A model generated the notes under the pieces. That model worked only from the letters and a program-made list of their open reading frames with translations. It was not told the DNA's origin and did not search any database. 64,000 bases of DNA from Bacteroidota bacterium (lineage in GTDB: Bacteria > Bacteroidota > Bacteroidia > M30B66): the NCBI GenBank assembly GCA_027483445.1, contig JAIXUS010000034.1:92495-156494 (forward strand). Reading direction: 5' to 3'. The translations under genes were made by a program, and so were the position numbers. Shown piece by piece: positions 55,131 to 64,000 of the stretch. How positions within the stretch are numbered: the stretch's first letter is position 1; the number at the start of each line of letters is the position of its first letter.

Positions 55131-56006
55131 TTAATCCGGTAAACCCATGATAGGCGTTTTGCCATCGGTGATAATCACCTTGCTATTGTTAGATTCGCTC
55201 AAGCTCATGAAGGCCTCAATCGACTTGTATTTCAAAATGGTTGGGGTTAAGCTGGCGTTCATCAGTTCATTCGCTTGTTTAATACCTTCGGCTTCAGTAA
55301 TCCGGGCCGACTTTTCGCCTTCAGCGCGAAGAATCTGACTTTGTTTTTGCCCCTCAGCATTAATAATGGCAATCTGCTTGGCTCCTTCGGCTTCAATGAC
55401 TTTGCGCTGGGCATCTTTGGTCTCACGTTGTAGAATAAACTCCATTCTCTGGGCATCCTGCTCAGCCTGAAGCTTGTCTTCAATCGCTTTTGAAAGACCC
55501 GGCGGAAGTGTGATGTTTTTCATCAACACCGCCTCAATAATAAAACCTCTCGTTTCGAGGGTGGTCATCATTTGCTCACGAATCTCCTTTTCAATTTTGG
55601 CACGCTCGGCGCTGTGCATATCTTTCGCCATAAATCGCGCACAAACGTCGGCCGAAGCACTGCGGAACACCGGAAGAATGATCACCTCCTCGAAATCGAG
55701 GCCGATGGTTTCCAAAATCTCAATGGCGGTGTTCGGCTTGATGCGGTATAAAATAGAGATTTCCGACTTGATGGTTAAGCCTTCCTTGGAGGGCAATCCG
55801 GTTGAAATCTCAAGATTCACGGTACGAATAGGAATTTTAATCACTCGGGTGGTAAACGGATTGAACACCACTAAACCGGGTGAAATGGCTCTTTTACCTA
55901 CCTTTCCTAAACGCCGCTTAACACCCACTTCACCTTGAATGATGCGGGTACACGAAGAGAGCACTAAGAGGCTCAAGGCTATTAAAAAAATGCTTCTGAA
56001 TTTCAT
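55131..56006 (-). CDS. Prohibitin/SPFH-domain lipoprotein
   Basis: A 291-residue protein of the SPFH (band 7/prohibitin) family. The signal ends in a lipobox 'LLVLSSC', so Cys19 is probably lipidated, unlike the transmembrane anchor of many prohibitins. The SPFH domain covers about 25-195 ('GEVGVKRRLGKVGKRAISPGL'), and an Ala/Glu-rich coiled coil follows ('QRKVIEAEGAKQIAIINAEGQKQ'). Such proteins form large membrane-bound ring assemblies; the function in Bacteroidota is unclear. No NfeD partner is next to it. Confidence 0.88.
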   Translation of the reverse strand: MKFRSIFLIALSLLVLSSCTRIIQGEVGVKRRLGKVGKRAISPGLVVFNPFTTRVIKIPIRTVNLEISTGLPSKEGLTIKSEISILYRIKPNTAIEILETIGLDFEEVIILPVFRSASADVCARFMAKDMHSAERAKIEKEIREQMMTTLETRGFIIEAVLMKNITLPPGLSKAIEDKLQAEQDAQRMEFILQRETKDAQRKVIEAEGAKQIAIINAEGQKQSQILRAEGEKSARITEAEGIKQANELMNASLTPTILKYKSIEAFMSLSESNNSKVIITDGKTPIMGLPD

Positions 56007-56112
56007 AAGGTTTGAATTGAAGGTTTGCTCATATAACAGAACAAAAAAAGTACCTCTTCGCCTTAGAAACCTTACTGTTAGGGCTTTTTTCCCGATTGTG
56101 GCGAAATTTCCT

Positions 56113-57102
56113 TCAGGGCTTTTCGCTGTAAATCACAGAAAGCAATGTTTTACCAACGGTTTGCATGGTGCCTTTATCAACGGCCGACATGTTGTCTTTC
56201 TGCGTATGCCAGTAGTGACCAAAGCCCGTTGGTGAGCTGGGATCATGGTGGATGACATCAATCGTTTTAATGCCGAGAATCGTATTTATAAAATAATGGT
56301 CGTCGGTGATGGGCGCGCTATTTTCGGGAACAAATGTGCGCTGGTGTCCCAGCTCGGCGGCAATGTCCCACACCTTTTGAACCACTTCCGGGGCAAATTG
56401 CATCGAATAGCCTTCGCGGTAAAAGGTGGCCGCCTGCGCCGCAACCATGTCGAGCAGGATGCCATATTCCGGATTAAACCCTTCGATGGGAGGCTTTGCA
56501 GAAAAATACTGAGAACCGAGGCAATAGGTGTTGCCATCAGATGGATCACCATAATCTTCTGCATCGAAAAACACCAAATCAACCCCCCAAGGTGGATCGT
56601 TACTTTGTAAGACGCGGGCCACTTCAAGCATAATTCCCGCACTTGCAGCCCCATCAACTGCGCCATCGAAGCGGGCTTTGGGTTTTTCTGGGTCGCGGTC
56701 GCTGAATGGACGTGTGTCCCAATGGCAACAAATCATCATACGTCGCGCTTTTGAAGGGTGCAAACGCCCAACAATGTTTCTGATTTTCAAGGTTTCGCCG
56801 GTGTGCGCAGTTACCGAAGCGGGCTGTACAACCACTTCAGCACCAAAACGCTTGAGCATGGCAATAAGGTAATCGCCACACTTTACGTGAGGTGGAGTAT
56901 TGGGCACACGAGGCCCAAAGGCCACTTGAGCCGCAGTGTAAGCGTATGCCGAGTCGGCGCTAAAGGCCGGAACGTTTGCCGGAACACGTTTAACCGACTC
57001 TGTTTTCGGAGCTTCAGGCTGGGACTGTTCGCCACCGCCCCCGCAAGAAAACAAAACGCCCGAAACAGCCAGGGCGAAAAGAGCCTTTATTTTATTCTTC
57101 AT
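56113..57102 (-). CDS. M28 family peptidase/glutaminyl-cyclase-like lipoprotein
   Basis: A 329-residue zinc-enzyme fold. The lipoprotein signal is '[13 protein letters not shown]' followed by GGGGE. Metal-site segments are '[13 protein letters not shown]', '[21 protein letters not shown]', '[11 protein letters not shown]' and '[22 protein letters not shown]'. The 'HWDTR' and 'DAEDYG' versions are found both in M28 aminopeptidases and in glutaminyl-peptide cyclotransferases, and I cannot separate the two. The start at MKNKIKALF is preferred; it overlaps the cysS stop by 11 bp, suggesting one transcript. Confidence 0.85.
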   Translation of the reverse strand: MKNKIKALFALAVSGVLFSCGGGGEQSQPEAPKTESVKRVPANVPAFSADSAYAYTAAQVAFGPRVPNTPPHVKCGDYLIAMLKRFGAEVVVQPASVTAHTGETLKIRNIVGRLHPSKARRMMICCHWDTRPFSDRDPEKPKARFDGAVDGAASAGIMLEVARVLQSNDPPWGVDLVFFDAEDYGDPSDGNTYCLGSQYFSAKPPIEGFNPEYGILLDMVAAQAATFYREGYSMQFAPEVVQKVWDIAAELGHQRTFVPENSAPITDDHYFINTILGIKTIDVIHHDPSSPTGFGHYWHTQKDNMSAVDKGTMQTVGKTLLSVIYSEKP

Positions 57103-58603
57103 AATCCCAAGAAATTCCGGTTTTCGCATCCTTCACCACTATGCCTTCCGACTTTAGGCGCGCTCTGATGGCATCTACCTGTGAATAATCCTTTCGCTCT
57201 TTCGCACTGCGGTAAGCTTCCAGAATGGTGTCCATCAGCACTTCGCTAAACTGCGCAGTCTTGCCACGCTCCTCTCGCAAACCAAGTATCGTTTCAACCA
57301 TGAGTGAGTAGGTGCTTCGCAGCGATTCAAACACTTCAGGCTCGAGCTTCTCCCAGGCGATTTGCCCACCTTTTAATGAGTTGATTATTTTCAAAAGCTC
57401 AAACAGCGCAGCGATAGTAACCGCAGTGTTTAGATCGTCATTTAAGCCTTCGTAACACTGGTTTACCGCCGAAAGTACCCTCTCTTTTAGTTGTCCGTCC
57501 GGGATGCTCGCATCACCGGTATGCTCCAGGTTTCGGAGTGTACGCAAGCCATTGTAGATGCGTTTGTAGGCTTTCTCGGCCGCTTTCAAGGCCTCATTTG
57601 AAAAGTCGAGTGTTGAGCGATAATGAGCCTGCAGAATGAAAAACCGAATGGTCATCGGGCTGTAAGCCTGTTCCAATAATGCATTGCTCCCCTCAAAGAA
57701 CTCTTTCAACGTAATAAAGTTGCCCAACGATTTACCCATCTTCCGACCGTTGATGGTAATCATGTTGTTGTGCATCCAGTATTTTACCGGAGCATGGCCA
57801 CAACTGCCTTTCGATTGGGCAATTTCACTTTCATGATGGGGAAACACCAAATCCATTCCGCCACCATGAATATCAAAGGTTTCGCCCAAATACTTCCGGC
57901 TCATCGCCGAGCACTCGATGTGCCAACCCGGGAAACCAATGCTCCAGGGCGAGCTCCAACGCATAATGTGGCGCTCATCGGCTTTCTTCCACAAGGCAAA
58001 ATCGGCCGGATTACGCTTCTCTTCCTGACCTTCCAATTCACGGCGCTCATTTCCGGCTCCGGCAATCAACTCCTCAATCACCCTACCGCTCAGCTTTCCA
58101 TAGTCATTGCTTTGGGCATAGGTGCTCACATCGAAATACACTGAACCATTCGACACATAGGCAAAACCGTTGTCGATGATGCGTTGTATCATCTCAATTT
58201 GCTCGGGAATATGTCCCGAAGCCCTGGGCTCAATTCCAGGGTGATGGTTGTTCAGCAGCCGCATCGATTCGTGGAAACTCTCGGTATAAAGCTCTACAAC
58301 CTCCATGGGCTCAAGTTGCTCCAATCGGGCCTTCTTGGCTATTTTGTCTTCCCCTTCGTCACCATCGTTCTCCAGGTGTCCAACATCGGTAATGTTCCGA
58401 ACATAGCGCACTTTAAAACCTAGGTGACTAAGGTATCTATACAGTACATCGAAGGTTACATAAGGCCGGGCATGCCCAAGATGCGCCTCTCCGTAAACGG
58501 TTGGACCACACACATAAAGGCCTACATGAGGCGGATGTAACGGTTCGAATTTCTCCTTTTGCCGGCTAAGGGTATTTTGAATGTATAGATTGTAATGGGG
58601 CAT
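57092..58603 (-). CDS. cysS: Cysteinyl-tRNA synthetase
   Basis: A 503-residue class I synthetase that charges tRNA-Cys. '[26 protein letters not shown]' contains the first zinc Cys and the HIGH-type motif (HLGH), '[26 protein letters not shown]' and '[13 protein letters not shown]' give the other zinc ligands, and KMSKS appears as '[14 protein letters not shown]'. The C-terminal anticodon domain is complete. Aminoacylation by this enzyme sets the charging state that the met leader peptides would read. Confidence 0.95.
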   Translation of the reverse strand: MPHYNLYIQNTLSRQKEKFEPLHPPHVGLYVCGPTVYGEAHLGHARPYVTFDVLYRYLSHLGFKVRYVRNITDVGHLENDGDEGEDKIAKKARLEQLEPMEVVELYTESFHESMRLLNNHHPGIEPRASGHIPEQIEMIQRIIDNGFAYVSNGSVYFDVSTYAQSNDYGKLSGRVIEELIAGAGNERRELEGQEEKRNPADFALWKKADERHIMRWSSPWSIGFPGWHIECSAMSRKYLGETFDIHGGGMDLVFPHHESEIAQSKGSCGHAPVKYWMHNNMITINGRKMGKSLGNFITLKEFFEGSNALLEQAYSPMTIRFFILQAHYRSTLDFSNEALKAAEKAYKRIYNGLRTLRNLEHTGDASIPDGQLKERVLSAVNQCYEGLNDDLNTAVTIAALFELLKIINSLKGGQIAWEKLEPEVFESLRSTYSLMVETILGLREERGKTAQFSEVLMDTILEAYRSAKERKDYSQVDAIRARLKSEGIVVKDAKTGISWDYEE

Positions 58604-58665
58604 GCTCCTGAATTAACCCCGCGAATTTACCCTTATTGCTGCGGATGAACAAATCAGGTTTACGT

Positions 58666-59625
58666 CTACACCGATTGACTTTTGAGCTTGCCCAAATTAT
58701 GCAGCATATCGCGCGTCATGTCGTGGAGCGAAAATTCAGGCTTCCAGTTCCAGTCGTGGCGAGCCGCACTATCATCGATAGACGCCGGCCAGGAATCTGC
58801 AATGGACTGTCGAAGCGGCTGTATGTCGTAACTAAGCTCAAAATGTGGCATTTGTTCGCGGATGGCATCGCCGAGTTCTTCGGGGGTAAAACTAAATCCG
58901 GCTAAATTGTAAGATGAACGGATGCGGATGTTCTCCGAAGGTGCCTGCATTAAGCGGATGGTTGCTTCAATGGCGTCGGGCATGTACATCATCGGCAAAC
59001 GGGTGTTGGCCGACAAAAAGCTGGCGTATCGTCCCTTTTCGATGGCTTCATGGAAGATATGTACCGCGTAATCGGTAGTTCCTCCGCCGGGCGGGGTTTT
59101 CCAGCCAATGAGGCCGGGGTAGCGCAGCGAACGAACATCTACACCATAACGCTTGTGGTAGTACTCGCACCAGCGCTCACCTGCAAGCTTGCTGAAGCCA
59201 TACACCGTAGATGGCTCCATGATGGTGTGTTGAGGCGTATTTTCTTTGGGTGTGTTGCTTCCAAAAACGGCAATTGAGCTGGGCCAATAAACCCGAATAC
59301 CGGTTTCGCGGGCCAACTCCAGTACATTCAATAAACCGTTCACGTTCAGCTCCCAGGCCTTTAACGGATTCTCCTCGCCAACCGCTGATAGCAAAGCTGC
59401 CAGAAGATATATTTCGCCCACCTCATATTTGCGCACCAAGGCAAAAAGTGCCTCTTTGTTAAGCACATCTAAAAGTTCGAATGGCCCTTCAAAGTCTGGG
59501 GCCTTTTTGATATCAGAAGCGACAACACGGGTGCTGCCATGAATTTGCCGAAGCCGTTGTAATAGCTCAAGTCCAAGTTGACCAGATGAGCCAATAACGA
59601 GCACTCCCGGAGCGGTTGAATGCAT
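58666..59625 (-). CDS. L-threonine 3-dehydrogenase-like SDR (epimerase family)
   Basis: A 319-residue extended SDR. The NAD motif is 'VLVIGSSGQLGLELLQRL', the catalytic pair 'YGFSKLAGERW' (YxxxK), and the stretch 'RYPGLIGWKTPPGGGTTDYAV' is characteristic of the SDR-type L-threonine dehydrogenases known from archaea, trypanosomes and Bacteroidota. It would oxidise threonine to 2-amino-3-ketobutyrate. A kbl partner is not in the window. Simple sugar epimerase activity is less likely. Confidence 0.83.
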   Translation of the reverse strand: MHSTAPGVLVIGSSGQLGLELLQRLRQIHGSTRVVASDIKKAPDFEGPFELLDVLNKEALFALVRKYEVGEIYLLAALLSAVGEENPLKAWELNVNGLLNVLELARETGIRVYWPSSIAVFGSNTPKENTPQHTIMEPSTVYGFSKLAGERWCEYYHKRYGVDVRSLRYPGLIGWKTPPGGGTTDYAVHIFHEAIEKGRYASFLSANTRLPMMYMPDAIEATIRLMQAPSENIRIRSSYNLAGFSFTPEELGDAIREQMPHFELSYDIQPLRQSIADSWPASIDDSAARHDWNWKPEFSLHDMTRDMLHNLGKLKSQSV

Positions 59626-59672
59626 AGTATGTGATGATTTTGGGGGGATAAAGGTAAAAATTCAACGCAATC

Positions 59673-59933
59673 TCAGGTAATTCGATTCCCGGTACTGCGC
59701 TGGCGGCTGCACTTAAATCGGTTTACCGAATTGTCGCGCAAGGCGGAATGCTTGGTGTGCCGTCCGGCGACTCTGGCCCGCCATTTCCGCCAATTGTTGG
59801 GGTGCAGCTCCCTTTTCATCAAGGCCTTTACGTCATCTTCGCGCAGCCCAAACTGCGCATAGATGGCGTCGAAAGGCGTTCGGTCTTCCCAGGCCATTTC
59901 AATAATTCGGTCGATGTCTTGAGCACTTAACAC
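59673..59933 (-). CDS. TIGR03643 family small protein
   Basis: An 86-residue basic protein. It begins 'DIDRIIEMAWEDRTPFDAIYAQFGLREDDVKALMKREL', a helical region with an HTH look, followed by 'WRKWRARVAGRHTKHSAL'. This is the TIGR03643 family pattern. Its function is unknown; the basic tail suggests nucleic-acid binding. It lies between the SDR gene and asd on the same strand. Confidence 0.82.
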   Translation of the reverse strand: MLSAQDIDRIIEMAWEDRTPFDAIYAQFGLREDDVKALMKRELHPNNWRKWRARVAGRHTKHSALRDNSVNRFKCSRQRSTGNRIT

Positions 59934-59968
59934 AACTCCGAAACACCAATCCCTGAAAATGGTTCAAG

Positions 59969-60958
59969 TCAGGCGGAGAAGGTTTTCACGAGGTATTCGG
60001 CAATCTGGATAGCGTTTGTGGCTGCGCCTTTGCGCAAATTGTCGGAAACCACCCACATGTTTAAGGTGTTTGGATGACCTTCATCGCGCCGTAAGCGCCC
60101 TACATAAACCTCATCGCGTTCGTGGGCTGTAAGCGGCATAGGGTAAAGCTTGTTCGATGGATCGTCGGCCAACACCACACCAGGCATGGAGGAGAGCAGA
60201 TGGCGAACCGTTTCCATATCAAAATTGCGCTGCAATTCCACATTCACCGACTCTGAGTGACCGCCCATAACGGGTATGCGCACTGTGGTGGCTGTTACGC
60301 TTAAATCGGGAAGCCCCAATATTTTGCGCGTTTCGTTTACCATTTTCATCTCTTCTTTGGTGTATCCGTTCTCCAGAAACACATCCACCTGCGGAATTAC
60401 GTTTAAGTCGATTGGATACGGATAGGCCATTTCGCCCTGAATGCCCTTTCGTTCATTCAGCAATTGCTGAACGGCTTTTACACCGGTGCCGGTAACACTT
60501 TGGTAGGTTGATACCACAATGCGCTTTAGGCCATAATAGTCGCTTAATGGCTTCAAGGCCAGCACCATCTGTATAGTTGAGCAGTTGGGGTTGGCAATGA
60601 TACGATGGCCTTCATGAAGCACCGAAGCGTTCACCTCTGGTACAACGAGTGGAACATCAGGATGCATTCGCCAGGCCGAGCTGTTGTCGATGACCGTGAT
60701 TCCGGCCTCAGCATAACGCGGTGCCCACTCGAGTGAGGTGCTGCCCCCTGCCGAAAATAAGGCGAACCGGGGTTTCAGGGCAATGGCTTGTTCGTGCATC
60801 ATTACCGGAAGGTCATCCCCGCGAAAGCGGATAACCTTACCCTTTGAACGCTCCGAGGCAACCGGAAACAGTTGATTTATCGGGAATTTTCGCTCTTCGA
60901 GTACCTGTAACATTTTCGAACCCACCAATCCGGTGGCGCCCACAACAGCTATGTTCAT
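59969..60958 (-). CDS. asd: Aspartate-semialdehyde dehydrogenase
   Basis: A 329-residue enzyme that reduces aspartyl phosphate to the semialdehyde, the precursor of homoserine, threonine, methionine, lysine and diaminopimelate. The Rossmann motif is 'IAVVGATGLVGSKMLQVLEE', the catalytic Cys lies in 'ANPNCSTIQMVLAL', and 'VVSTYQSVTGTGVKAVQQL' and 'GGHSESVNVEL' (His) follow. It supplies the substrate of Hom encoded at 26 kb. It is divergent from the lamin-tail gene across about 100 bp. Confidence 0.94.
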   Translation of the reverse strand: MNIAVVGATGLVGSKMLQVLEERKFPINQLFPVASERSKGKVIRFRGDDLPVMMHEQAIALKPRFALFSAGGSTSLEWAPRYAEAGITVIDNSSAWRMHPDVPLVVPEVNASVLHEGHRIIANPNCSTIQMVLALKPLSDYYGLKRIVVSTYQSVTGTGVKAVQQLLNERKGIQGEMAYPYPIDLNVIPQVDVFLENGYTKEEMKMVNETRKILGLPDLSVTATTVRIPVMGGHSESVNVELQRNFDMETVRHLLSSMPGVVLADDPSNKLYPMPLTAHERDEVYVGRLRRDEGHPNTLNMWVVSDNLRKGAATNAIQIAEYLVKTFSA

Positions 60959-61057
60959 GATTTAACCTTGAATTTCGATTGTTTGCAGTATTTTGGCATT
61001 CCTTTCTGCGCCGTTCGGCGGATGAAGGGACAAATTTCACGTTTATACCCGAAACCC

Positions 61058-63685
61058 ATGCAGTGGAGCCGCATTTTTATTCTCCTATTCTGTGTTCTCA
61101 ATGCTCTTGGTGCTACAGCCCAGGTGTTGGATAATTTTTCAGATGGCAATCTCAGTGAAAACCCAACATGGACGGGCGACACGGATGAATTCACCATCAA
61201 TGCCACCTTGCAGCTTCAAAGCAATGGCGACACCATTTCGACGACCAACCGTGAGATTTGGATTTCAACGCCATCGGCACTTATCGACAACACCCAGTGG
61301 GAGTTTTTCGTGAATCCTCGCGTTGGTACCTCATCGAACAACCGCATGGATGTGTACCTGTGCTCCGACAATGCGCAGCTCACAGGTGGCAACAGCGGGT
61401 ATTTTGTACGTATTGGCGGCACTCCCGACGAAGTGGCCCTTTTTCGCAAAGATGCAGGGGTTGAAAGCTATGTGATAACAGGAGTAAGCGGTGTGATTAA
61501 CAGCTCATCAACAAACCCGACTAAAGTGAAGGTTACGCGCGACGCGGCGGGCAACTGGACGCTTTTTGCCGATTACGAAGGCACAGGGAGCCTGTACACA
61601 CTCATTGGGACTGCTTTGGATGTTACCTACACCACAACCGCTCATTTTGGTGTGGTGGTGCGGTATTCCAATACCAATCGCCAGAATTACCAGATGGACG
61701 ACATTTATGTGGGGCCTATCATTGTTGATGAAACCGCGCCGGTGGTAAATCAATTGCAGGTGAGTGGGCCCAATACGCTGGAGTTGATCTGGTCGGAAAA
61801 TGTGGAGCAAGGCAGTGCGGAAAATGCGGCCAACTACACTACCGACAATGGATTAGGGAATCCACAAAGTGCGCTGAGAAATCCGACTCAATTTCAACGG
61901 GTTTCGCTGAGCTACAGCCAGGACTTTGTGCAGGGCCAAAGCTATCAGATTACTATTTCGGGAGTAAATGATTTGGCCGGGAACACAATGGTTGCGCAAC
62001 AGTTCAACTTTGTGTATTACAAGCCAAAGCCTTACGATATTGTCATCAACGAGATTATGGCCGACCCAACACCGGTGGTTTTACAGCCTGATGTGGAATG
62101 GATAGAATTGCACAACCGCACACCCTTTCCGGTGAACCTGCAAAACTGGACTCTTCAGGTGGGAACGACCCAGAGAACGATCGATGCCGTTACAATTCGT
62201 CCCGACAGCTTTCTGGTGCTTACCGGTGCGGCCGGCGAGGAGTTCTTTTTTGATTCGGTGGCGGTGAAGGCTGTAACGAGTTTCCCGGCGCTTACGAATA
62301 CGGGTGCCAGCATCTCGCTGCTAGATGTGGAGCAGAATGTTATCTCGAGCGTTCGCTACTCCGACACCTGGTATGGCGATGCCGTTAAACTGGAAGGCGG
62401 CTGGTCGCTCGAACAAATTTCTCCGCTTAAGCCTTGTGAAGGCGAGAGCAATTGGATTGCCAGCAATGCCGCCTGGGGAGCCACTCCCGGAAAACGCAAT
62501 TCGGTGTTTCAAAATACGGCCGACACTGAATTGCCGCAAATTGAACGGGTTGTGTTGAACGCACTGGATACCATTCGGGTGTTTTTCAGCGAAACCGTTC
62601 CACCGGAACAAACCGCTAACCTGAGCCGATTCAGCATCGACAACGGTATTGGACAGCCCACTGCCATTACTACCTATCCGCCTGATTTTCGCTCCATCAA
62701 GTTGGCCTTGCCTGAGCCCATTGTGCAAGGCACTATTTACACGTTAAGCATTGCCGACAGTGTGCGCGATTGTGTGGGAAATCTCTTCAATACTGAGCGA
62801 AAAGGCCGGTTTGCCGTTCCGGAAACGCCAGTTGCTAACGATATTGTCATCAACGAAATACTCTCCGACCCCAGAACTGCCGGAACTGATTTTGTGGAGA
62901 TTTACAACCGCTCCAATAAGATTATCGACCTTGCTCAACTGGCCATCAGCAATCAGGATACCGTTACTAATACATTGCTTGATGCGGAGCAAATTGCGCC
63001 AGAGGGCTACCTGATGTTTCCCGGCGAATACCTCGTGCTTTCGGAGAATACTACCGCCGTAAAATCCGAATATGTGGTTCAGGATCAGGATGCCTTCCTG
63101 CAAATGCTTGATTTTCCGGCCTACAATAACGAAGACGGCGTGGTGGTTCTCAGCAAATTGGCTGATGGCAGCTTTATTGACCGAAGAATTTACTTTGCCG
63201 ATTTGCATTTCTCCTTACTCAATTCGCTGGATGGTGTTAGTTTAGAAAGGGTAAACATGGACAGGCCAAGTACCGACAACAGCAACTGGAATTCGGCGGC
63301 CTCCACCGCGGGTTTTGCCACTCCAGGCTACCGAAATTCGCAGTTCGCACTCATTACCGAGGCCCAGGCCGGCAGTATTACCATTAGCCCTGAAACCTTC
63401 TCGCCCGATGGTGATGGATTTGACGATGTGCTCAATATTGCCTACGCCTTTGACCTGCCAGGCTTCACCGGCACGGCCGCGGTGTATGATGCCGATGGCA
63501 GACTGATGAAGTATCTGTTTAGAAGTCAGCTCCTCGGAACTTCCGGAACAGTGAGTTGGAATGGCATTACCGAAACCAACGAGCGCGCCCGCACCGGCAT
63601 TTATCTGGTGTATCTCGAAGCCTTCGATTTACAAGGTAAGGTGGTGAAGTTGAAAAAGCCTTGTGTTTTGGCTACACGGTTTTAG
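61058..63685 (+). CDS. Secreted lamin-tail domain protein with gliding-type C-terminus
   Basis: An 875-residue secreted protein. The signal peptide is 'RIFILLFCVLNALGATAQ'. An N-terminal jelly-roll-like region is followed by Ig-like 'SWSENV/FSETV' domains ('LELIWSENVEQGSAENAANY', 'TIRVFFSETVPPEQTANLS') and two lamin-tail domains ('YDIVINEIMADPTPV' and 'NDIVINEILSDPRTAG'). The C-terminus has 'PETFSPDGDGFDDVLNI' and a FlgD-like Ig module ending 'KKPCVLATRF', the type B-like ending of gliding-motility-associated proteins. The ATG at 61058 is chosen because it precedes the signal peptide directly. The function is unknown; surface display is likely. Confidence 0.86.
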   Translation: MQWSRIFILLFCVLNALGATAQVLDNFSDGNLSENPTWTGDTDEFTINATLQLQSNGDTISTTNREIWISTPSALIDNTQWEFFVNPRVGTSSNNRMDVYLCSDNAQLTGGNSGYFVRIGGTPDEVALFRKDAGVESYVITGVSGVINSSSTNPTKVKVTRDAAGNWTLFADYEGTGSLYTLIGTALDVTYTTTAHFGVVVRYSNTNRQNYQMDDIYVGPIIVDETAPVVNQLQVSGPNTLELIWSENVEQGSAENAANYTTDNGLGNPQSALRNPTQFQRVSLSYSQDFVQGQSYQITISGVNDLAGNTMVAQQFNFVYYKPKPYDIVINEIMADPTPVVLQPDVEWIELHNRTPFPVNLQNWTLQVGTTQRTIDAVTIRPDSFLVLTGAAGEEFFFDSVAVKAVTSFPALTNTGASISLLDVEQNVISSVRYSDTWYGDAVKLEGGWSLEQISPLKPCEGESNWIASNAAWGATPGKRNSVFQNTADTELPQIERVVLNALDTIRVFFSETVPPEQTANLSRFSIDNGIGQPTAITTYPPDFRSIKLALPEPIVQGTIYTLSIADSVRDCVGNLFNTERKGRFAVPETPVANDIVINEILSDPRTAGTDFVEIYNRSNKIIDLAQLAISNQDTVTNTLLDAEQIAPEGYLMFPGEYLVLSENTTAVKSEYVVQDQDAFLQMLDFPAYNNEDGVVVLSKLADGSFIDRRIYFADLHFSLLNSLDGVSLERVNMDRPSTDNSNWNSAASTAGFATPGYRNSQFALITEAQAGSITISPETFSPDGDGFDDVLNIAYAFDLPGFTGTAAVYDADGRLMKYLFRSQLLGTSGTVSWNGITETNERARTGIYLVYLEAFDLQGKVVKLKKPCVLATRF

Positions 63686-64000
63686 GTTTACTTCTCTCTC
63701 GAACCTCTCTCTCTTATCTCTCTCCGCGGGAGAGAGACGACACTTTCTTGGTCAAACGGGGTTTTTAAATAAAAGGAAGCTATCATCAATTACGGAGAAT
63801 CGCTCTCGCTCTACACTCTCACTCTGAATTTACCTCTCTCTCTTATCTCATATCTTTGATATAAACTTAATTACCTAAGCAGGATTGGAATCAGGCTTTC
63901 GTCTAGACAAGCATTATGGCTATGTTGGGAGAGAGGAAGCCCGGTCCTGTTTATTTTCCAGAGTCACAACAGTACCTAAAGGCATTATTCAGTAATGACC
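63686..64000. other. Non-coding window end with CT-rich repeats
   Basis: No gene is supported. The segment 63703-63737 contains ACCTCTCTCTCTTATC followed by the perfect hairpin TCTCTCTCC-GCG-GGAGAGAGA. A second ACCTCTCTCTCTTATC stands at about 63834-63849, without the hairpin. Both are short CT-rich direct copies. Confidence 0.6.
63703..63737. repeat. CT/GA hairpin repeat resembling the leuS element ends
   Basis: The plan AACCTCTC...CTCTCC-CGGG-AGAG is shared with the 105-bp repeat heads inside leuS, with C to T changes at alternating positions. It also contains a 9-bp perfect stem. It may be a decayed or sequence-variant member of the same dispersed repeat family. Confidence 0.45.

Overview
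The window reads as a chromosomal segment of a member of the Bacteroidota, most likely in or near the Flavobacteriales. Four things point there: several proteins end in type IX secretion (T9SS) sorting domains; promoters carry the Bacteroidota -7 box TAnnTTTG and starts lack strong Shine-Dalgarno sequences; the order ftsX-DUF3098-uppP-truB is typical; and the cbb3 oxidase has a fused CcoN-CcoO subunit. The lifestyle suggested is chemoheterotrophic, with starch or alpha-glucan use, microaerobic respiration and a decorated cell surface. No rRNA, tRNA, prophage, CRISPR array or complete insertion sequence was seen.

Layout. 0.2-4 kb: a minus-strand chain of T9SS genes and gene remnants linked by ATGA overlaps. 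4-8.3 kb: a Mpl-like Mur ligase, a metallo-beta-lactamase-fold hydrolase and a WG-repeat protein, bracketed by two inverted copies of a 243-bp MITE-like element. 8.5-12.5 kb: a GH31/GH13 alpha-glucan pair. 12.6-18.7 kb: a metal/cobalamin-receptor-like protein, a cystathionine beta-synthase-like enzyme, and leucyl-tRNA synthetase carrying a 374-codon in-frame insertion. 18.8-22.8 kb: ftsX, DUF3098, uppP, truB, pgk. 23-25.9 kb: universal stress protein, HD hydrolase, esterase, DUF456 protein. 25.9-29.9 kb: a metY-metX-hom operon behind two tandem cysteine-rich leader peptides, each followed by an intrinsic terminator. 31-47.7 kb: a respiratory region with a Crp/Fnr regulator, pentaheme cytochrome, VCBS/ASPIC protein, hemerythrin-like protein, ccoI, ccoS, ccoNO, ccoQ, ccoP, ccoG, ccoH, a SafE-like protein and hemN. 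47.7-64 kb: amino-acid permease, a large repetitive T9SS protein, thioesterase, glutamate dehydrogenase, SPFH lipoprotein, M28 peptidase, cysS, an SDR threonine dehydrogenase, asd and a lamin-tail surface protein.

The strongest novelty candidates are three. (1) An element of exactly 1122 bp inside leuS has terminal inverted repeats, a DUF559 (Vsr-like) nuclease domain with its acidic residues intact, and five 105-bp hairpin repeats. It keeps the frame and adds about 374 residues to the CP1 editing domain without intein motifs. (2) Two cysteine attenuators in series precede metYX-hom. In each, a G-rich stretch inside the leader peptide gene can pair with the 5' arm of the following terminator. 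(3) Two FNR-like palindromes, upstream of the hemerythrin-ccoI genes and of ccoS-ccoNOQP, lie at exactly the same distance (58.5 bp) from their -7 boxes, with a candidate Fnr-type regulator encoded nearby.

Start codons were moved inward from the ORF-track limits where the extension overlapped a neighbour, began with TTG/GTG, or preceded a clear signal peptide or family N-terminus. All family names come from reading motifs by eye; no database search was possible.
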